Below, one piece after another: positions 29,684 to 31,412 of a stretch of 31,412 nucleotides of DNA. A model generated the notes under the pieces. It was not told the DNA's origin. It made no database searches and was given only the letters and a program-made list of their open reading frames with translations. Source of the DNA: Candidatus Methanoplasma reticulitermitis (lineage in GTDB: Archaea; Thermoplasmatota; Thermoplasmata; Methanomassiliicoccales; Methanomethylophilaceae); the NCBI GenBank assembly GCA_031287135.1, contig JAITTK010000101.1, positions 1 through 31,412 on the forward strand, in the 5' to 3' direction. Numbering within the stretch: the stretch's first letter is position 1; each line of letters opens with the position of its first letter. The translations under genes were made by a program, and so were the position numbers.

Positions 29684-29851
29684 TCAGCGACCGTACCACT
29701 TCTGTTTTCCCCACTTCGAATAATTTTTCCAGAATCCCTGTATGAAAGATCCGCAACAATCCAGGGCCTTCTTCTCGGCATCCGGTCCGCGGTGGGTCTT
29801 GTAACAGTTGAGACACTGCCATCTTAATTCGAGGGGCTTCTCATTAACCAT
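29684..29851 (-). CDS. Tiny zinc-ribbon-like protein
   Basis: The 55-aa frame starts MVNEKPLELRWQCLNCYK and has cysteines in CLNC and DCCG, a plausible single zinc-ribbon knuckle pair. The C-terminus is aromatic and basic (FWKNYSKWGKQKWYGR), which could contact nucleic acid. A longer reading of 73 residues is possible, but the ATG at 29851 is supported by TTTATTAA centred 27 nt upstream, making it leaderless. No known family is recognised. It lies 48 nt upstream of the winged-helix gene on the same strand and may be cotranscribed with it. Confidence 0.75.
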   Translation of the reverse strand: MVNEKPLELRWQCLNCYKTHRGPDAEKKALDCCGSFIQGFWKNYSKWGKQKWYGR

Positions 29852-29874
29852 TGCAGACCCGATTGGCAAATCCG

Positions 29875-29882
29875 TTAATAAA
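29875..29882 (-). promoter_or_regulatory. TATA box of the tiny zinc-ribbon gene
   Basis: TTTATTAA on the minus strand is centred about 27 nt before the ATG at 29851. The same octamer forms the shared pyrF/radical SAM promoter. Confidence 0.55.
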
Positions 29883-30014
29883 TCTTGGCAAAGGGCCGTG
29901 TCCATGCCGTGGGTCCGGTGCAGACGGCAGCCGTTCGGCTTCTGCTGTCAAAAAGACATCGAACAAAAAAACGCATTATTACTGCGTGGTGCGTCCAAAT
30001 TAAATACCTATATT

Positions 30015-30028
30015 TAGATATTAATCTA
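30015..30028 (+). promoter_or_regulatory. Inverted repeat beside the TATA box of the secreted protein gene
   Basis: TAGAT and ATCTA are separated by ATTA. The dyad touches the TATA-like CTATATTTA at 30008-30016 and lies before the predicted start of transcription. It could be an operator. Alternative TATA: AAATTAAATA at 29997-30006. Confidence 0.3.
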
Positions 30029-30043
30029 CATAAATTTGAAAGG

Positions 30044-31138
30044 ATGAAGATGAACATGGAAAAAAACAGCAGATTGGCGATAGCAGCCGTTGCCGTACTG
30101 GCGGCCGTTGCACTTGCGGCTGTGTCCGTTTCGCTGTATTCGCCGCACGATCGTATGCCGGAGTACCCCGCGGTCGGATACGGGGCGGTACAGTTCACGG
30201 ACCTGGACGTGTACGCCGTGGGGTTCCGGGACTCTTCCGTCTGCGACTGGCTCGCCGCCAGCACAGACCACGTTTACAGAGCTGACAGGCTCGGAGACGT
30301 TCCCTCCGGGAAAGTGGTCGTTGTGGATTCCGGCTGGATCAGCGCGTCCGGTGCCTCATCCGTGAAATCCGAGATGGAAACCCTGACCAAATCCGGCAGT
30401 GCGGTCGTTGTCTTCGACGGTGCTCCGCCGCACGCGTCCGCAGAAGGGTTCTGCTACAACTGGCTTACCGGGGAGAGATACATCTACGCCTCGGAGACAT
30501 TCGAACCGGAAGACGCGCTCGTGCGTGCCTACAATTGGGCCGTCTCGTCACTCCGTATGATCGATATCTCGGCGGAAAACAGGGACTTCGGATATTATTC
30601 CGATCTGAGAATCCCGTTGGGTCCCACGGTATACTCATACGGCGACAAGGAAGGAACGTCCGGCTGGCTCAGCGTCTCCTCCACGTACAACGAGATACTG
30701 TACGGGCGCGGCGACGGCAGCAGTCAGTATCTTGTGAAACACGGCGTGACCGTTACGCCGAAGAGCGGCGACAGCCTCGCATACGGTTCCGGGGTCAGGA
30801 GCGTGTACGGCGGGAATGCGGATTTCAGGGGCCATCTCAAGGATTACTTCCCCACCACATCGGTCCTGTCTTACAAGGGAGACAGCATCCGGAGCTTGGA
30901 CAATTCCAACTTTGGAAAAGAGCTTTTCGATGTTTCCTTCTCCGCTGACCTTTCGTCGGGATCGGCGGAGAAAGGATTCACTGTGAGCCCGTATGCGGTC
31001 ATCCATCTGAACGGGGGAGAGTACGAAGGAACGGTCGAATACTCCGCGGCGTTCGCGGACACCCACAGACATTCGGCCGTGGAGAATATAAAACTCGAGC
31101 TGTTCACCGATACAGACGCATTCTCTCCGAGGGTATGA
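30044..31138 (+). CDS. Secreted or membrane-anchored protein, function unknown
   Basis: This protein of about 364 residues begins with three ATGs (30044, 30050, 30056), a basic stretch and a hydrophobic segment (LAIAAVAVLAAVALAAVSVSLY). That segment is a signal peptide or N-terminal anchor. There is no second membrane helix. The mature part alternates beta and alpha segments: VVVVDSGWISASGASSVKSE and SAVVVFDGAPP look like a Rossmann-type core. Two cysteines lie in the mature part (about C66 and C149). No catalytic signature or named family is recognised. The coding GC content is higher than in flanking spacers. It may be a lineage-specific surface protein. Confidence 0.8.
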   Translation: MKMNMEKNSRLAIAAVAVLAAVALAAVSVSLYSPHDRMPEYPAVGYGAVQFTDLDVYAVGFRDSSVCDWLAASTDHVYRADRLGDVPSGKVVVVDSGWISASGASSVKSEMETLTKSGSAVVVFDGAPPHASAEGFCYNWLTGERYIYASETFEPEDALVRAYNWAVSSLRMIDISAENRDFGYYSDLRIPLGPTVYSYGDKEGTSGWLSVSSTYNEILYGRGDGSSQYLVKHGVTVTPKSGDSLAYGSGVRSVYGGNADFRGHLKDYFPTTSVLSYKGDSIRSLDNSNFGKELFDVSFSADLSSGSAEKGFTVSPYAVIHLNGGEYEGTVEYSAAFADTHRHSAVENIKLELFTDTDAFSPRV

Positions 31139-31167
31139 CGGCCCGGAGACGGGACTGTTTGAACAAA

Positions 31168-31189
31168 GGACGGATGGTCCGATCTGTCC
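31168..31189 (+). terminator. Hairpin after the secreted protein gene, possible terminator
   Basis: GGACGGAT and ATCTGTCC form an 8-bp stem (one G-U) around the loop GGTCCG, 30 nt after the stop. The following CCGCCCCCTTGTC is pyrimidine-rich but has no long T run, so its role as a terminator is uncertain. Confidence 0.4.
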
Positions 31190-31200
31190 GCCCCCTTGTC

Positions 31201-31218
31201 TTCCAATATCGGTTGGAA
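31201..31218. repeat. Short inverted repeat, possible operator
   Basis: TTCCAA and TTGGAA flank TATCGG, and a third TTGGAA half-site occurs at 31247-31252. It precedes a possible start region near the right end. Confidence 0.3.
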
Positions 31219-31315
31219 ACATCAGGGGCCATGAACCCGGTGAGTATTGGAACCGCGGGTTGTGTCGCGTACTGTCTTTGAATCGGGTGAAAAACTTACG
31301 GACAGGGTTCTTTGC

Positions 31316-31411
31316 ATGGGTGATATGGAGAGTAAGAAAGCCGGCATACCGGTTGTGCGGTACGGAAAAGATGCTGAACTTGATATAATCGATGATGGTT
31401 CATTCAGTTGA
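31316..31411 (+). CDS. Doubtful 31-codon ORF at the right edge
   Basis: The frame from ATG 31316 reads MGDMESKKAGIPVVRYG and ends DDGSFS with TGA one base before the window end. The composition looks protein-like, and the same frame is open upstream to 31247 (TTG) or 31262 (GTG), adding up to 23 residues. AAAACTTA lies about 22 nt before the ATG. It could be a tiny gene, or the start of a longer gene with an indel near the edge. I do not recognise a family. Confidence 0.3.
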   Translation: MGDMESKKAGIPVVRYGKDAELDIIDDGSFS

Positions 31412-31412
31412 C

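Overview
The window is archaeal and most likely comes from the Thermoplasmata, probably a Methanomassiliicoccales-type methanogen. The domain call is secure. It rests on the archaeal RNA polymerase cluster rpoH-rpoB-rpoA1-rpoA2 with rpl30e and nusA, the archaea-only GatD/GatE amidotransferase, an AglB-type protein, an archaeal translin and TATA boxes placed about 25-30 nt upstream of many start codons. The lineage call is inference: an undivided RpoB, the gene style, moderate GC and a HypB gene fit Methanomassiliicoccales, but no methanogenesis gene lies in the window.

Layout. 1-716 (minus): an open-ended ORF whose N-terminus is an archaeal zinc-ribbon protein and whose remainder is the C-terminal part of a polysaccharide-export ABC ATPase; it is probably a chimera. 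737-3023: an MBL-fold hydrolase, small membrane proteins (one DUF3784-like) and an AT-rich, partly degenerate stretch. 3024-6733: a HemK-like methyltransferase converging on the gatD-gatE operon. 6906-10273 (plus): hypB, purD, truA and a translin-family gene. 10297-16766 (minus): a 1893-aa AglB/STT3-like protein with a degenerate active site, overlapping the gene of a membrane-anchored secreted protein. 16863-18627: pyrF and a COG2108-like radical SAM gene, divergent from one shared TATA box. 18702-27531 (minus): the RNA polymerase operon. 27653-28250 (minus): tRNA-Lys, tRNA-Met or Ile2, and tRNA-Asn. 28383-31412: an EamA-family transporter, a winged-helix regulator, a tiny zinc-ribbon protein, a secreted protein and a terminal non-coding stretch.

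How the genes work together. Most of the window is information processing: transcription (RNA polymerase, NusA), translation (L30e, GatDE making Gln-tRNA(Gln), TruA, tRNAs, a release-factor-type methyltransferase) and nucleotide synthesis (PurD, PyrF). The accessory interest lies in the AglB-like giant with its overlapping partner, the chimeric left edge and the AT-rich island near 2-3 kb. Genes at the head of a transcript mostly look leaderless, with the TATA box about 25-30 nt before the start codon. Several genes inside operons instead carry GGAG/GGTGA-type ribosome binding sites.
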